Shown in pieces: positions 62,796 through 64,000 of a DNA stretch of 64,000 nucleotides; position 1 is the stretch's first letter, and the number at the start of each line of letters is the position of its first letter. Origin of the DNA: Casuarina equisetifolia (Eukaryota > Streptophyta > Magnoliopsida > Fagales > Casuarinaceae); the NCBI GenBank assembly GCA_028551475.1, contig CM052360.1, forward strand, positions 10,218,501-10,282,500. Direction: 5' to 3'. The position numbers were made by a program, and so were the translations under genes. The notes below the pieces were generated by a model. The model saw only the letters and a program-made list of their open reading frames with translations, made no database searches and was not told where the DNA came from.

Positions 62796-63175
62796 AAATT
62801 GTGTGATATTATAATGATTTAAGAATTTGATTATTATAGTAAAGGGACTTGTTAAGATATGGTCAATAAATCTCACATTATTAAAGAAGATATTAAACAT
62901 TTTGCTCATAAAGAGATTAACTCCACCATCTAATATCTTAGGGTTTTAAATTTAATATGGGCCCTATTCTATAAAATTTAATATGGCATCAAAGTAGGAT
63001 TTCTCTTTACACCCTTATGGTCTTCCATTGGTTTGAGTCCACACATTACCAACTTAATATTTAAGAGGTGCATTGAATTATGTGGCATCATGATGGTCCA
63101 ATAATTTGACCATCATGGTGAGAAAACTTGCTAAAACGTGACCAATAAATTCCACATTAGTAAAGAAGATATGTT
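62796..63175 (+). mobile_element. Short LTR (TRIM-like) fossil
   Basis: Two related stretches of about 100 bp (62796-62895 and 63074-63175, about 75% alike by eye) share TGTG..AT.AT.ATG, AATTTGA, ACTTG.TAA and ACCAATAAAT..CACATTA.TAAAGAAGATAT. Between them TGGCATCAAAGTA at about 62984-62996 resembles a decayed tRNA-Met primer-binding site placed after GGGCCCTATTCTATAAAATTTAATA. The same GGGCC...TTTAATATGG(T/C)AT(T/C)A pattern occurs at about 26070-26100, so both may be one family. A broken fossil with no coding capacity. Confidence 0.45.
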
Positions 63176-63179
63176 TGCA

Positions 63180-64000
63180 TATATGAGAAATGTACATGCA
63201 TTACCAAATATGTTGCCAAATTAGTCTTGTAATTAAGTTAACAGTGTGTAATCTTCTTTGTATTCATTATAGTCCTTATTTAGACTAGGAATTATGACCG
63301 TCTAATCATGCTTTCCTTTGTCCAAATTATGAGACCTAAATCGCTTCTACTTTCATCTTAGCCATCATTTTTGAGTTAGAAGTGTGAAGTGTTGTGGTGT
63401 TCTTTAATTCTCCTTTTTAAATAATTTCCATTTTTTCCTTTTTTTTTATCCTAAATTATCATATTATCCCTTTGTTACTCCCCACCGCACCCCCATTGCA
63501 TATTGTTAATATTGCAATTTTACCCCCACTACATTCCCGAAGCCCTAGCCATATCTTTTCAATATTTCATTTTTACCCCGTTGCACCTTGAATTTTCAAC
63601 TTTCCCCTTAGCCTTTAGCCGCGACACTCGATGGTTGTTCTGATCGAGGCAAACTAGGGGCTAACAACCGCTGATCTCTTATCCACCTATATTATGTCCA
63701 AAAAACTTACTGGCAAGGCAAACTAGGGGCTTTAGAGTGACCATATCATGATTGTTTTCCTCGCACGCAACAAAGTTGGGTTTCTCATCGAAAAATTGGT
63801 GTGCCCAACTGGCAATAGAGAGGATGCCAAAAAGTGGGATCAATGCCACATTGTAGTAAAAATATGGCTCGTTCATTTCGTAGACCTGCATATGAAGACC
63901 ATGGTTTCGTGACTCAAAACCATTGCTGAGATTTGGATTGTGTTGCACAATAATTTTGATAAGGTCACCTATATGTAAAATTTGGGCTTGAAAGAAGCCA
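63180..64000. other. Intergenic DNA at the window edge
   Basis: AT-rich, then a block near 63590-63950 with a repeated GGCAAACTAGGGGCT string (63649 and 63717) and an 89-codon minus-strand frame (63679-63948) of unknown nature. A gene may continue beyond the window, but nothing here proves it. Confidence 0.3.

Noticed and set aside
63679-63948. Minus-strand frame of 89 codons at the window edge
   Set aside because: Protein-like in places but not assignable; the flank is cut off, so no gene is claimed.

Overview
This is a window of plant nuclear DNA, most likely from a dicot. The genes have GT-AG introns, plant TATA boxes and pyrimidine-rich leaders. The proteins are plant families (PHO1, plant cadmium resistance, FAO-type fatty alcohol oxidase, peroxisomal PMP22). 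The spacers are AT-rich and full of decayed LTR elements. There are no prokaryotic features.

Layout. 1-1560 is the 3' part of a broken Ty1/copia element with its 3' LTR. 6348-6755 (+) is a small conserved plant gene with a CT-rich leader. 12895-14921 (-) is a PMP22/Mpv17-type peroxisomal membrane protein gene with at least six exons. 18048-30782 (-) is a tandem cluster of PLAC8/plant cadmium resistance (PCR) genes: two intact four-exon genes (18048-19141 and 23416-24431), one relic (about 25875-26760) broken up by a short LTR element, and one recent pseudogene (29528-30782). The second intact gene and the recent pseudogene lie in a direct segmental duplication (about 22.89-25.41 kb and 28.97-32.21 kb). 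Two large foldback inverted repeats (21271-22414 and 27501-28207) sit between the copies. 32.2-44.0 kb shows no gene I can support. 44118-51679 (+) is a complete 15-exon PHO1-type phosphate exporter gene (753 aa predicted). 52-56 kb is repeat-derived and holds a LINE relic and a copia relic. 56448-61352 (-) is a complete three-exon long-chain alcohol oxidase gene (746 aa); its 2.5-kb second intron carries a roughly 300-bp tandem array that looks like a multiplied short LTR element. 61.4-64.0 kb is promoter plus repeat DNA.

The genes are not an operon and share no single pathway. PHO1 and PCR proteins are both membrane proteins of mineral handling. FAO and PMP22 both belong to lipid or organelle metabolism. 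I see no undescribed multi-gene system. The most informative signals are the birth and death of the PCR cluster, the two long hairpins inside it, and short LTR elements multiplied in tandem. All exon junctions were placed by eye from reading frame, GT-AG signals and family similarity; no alignment was run.
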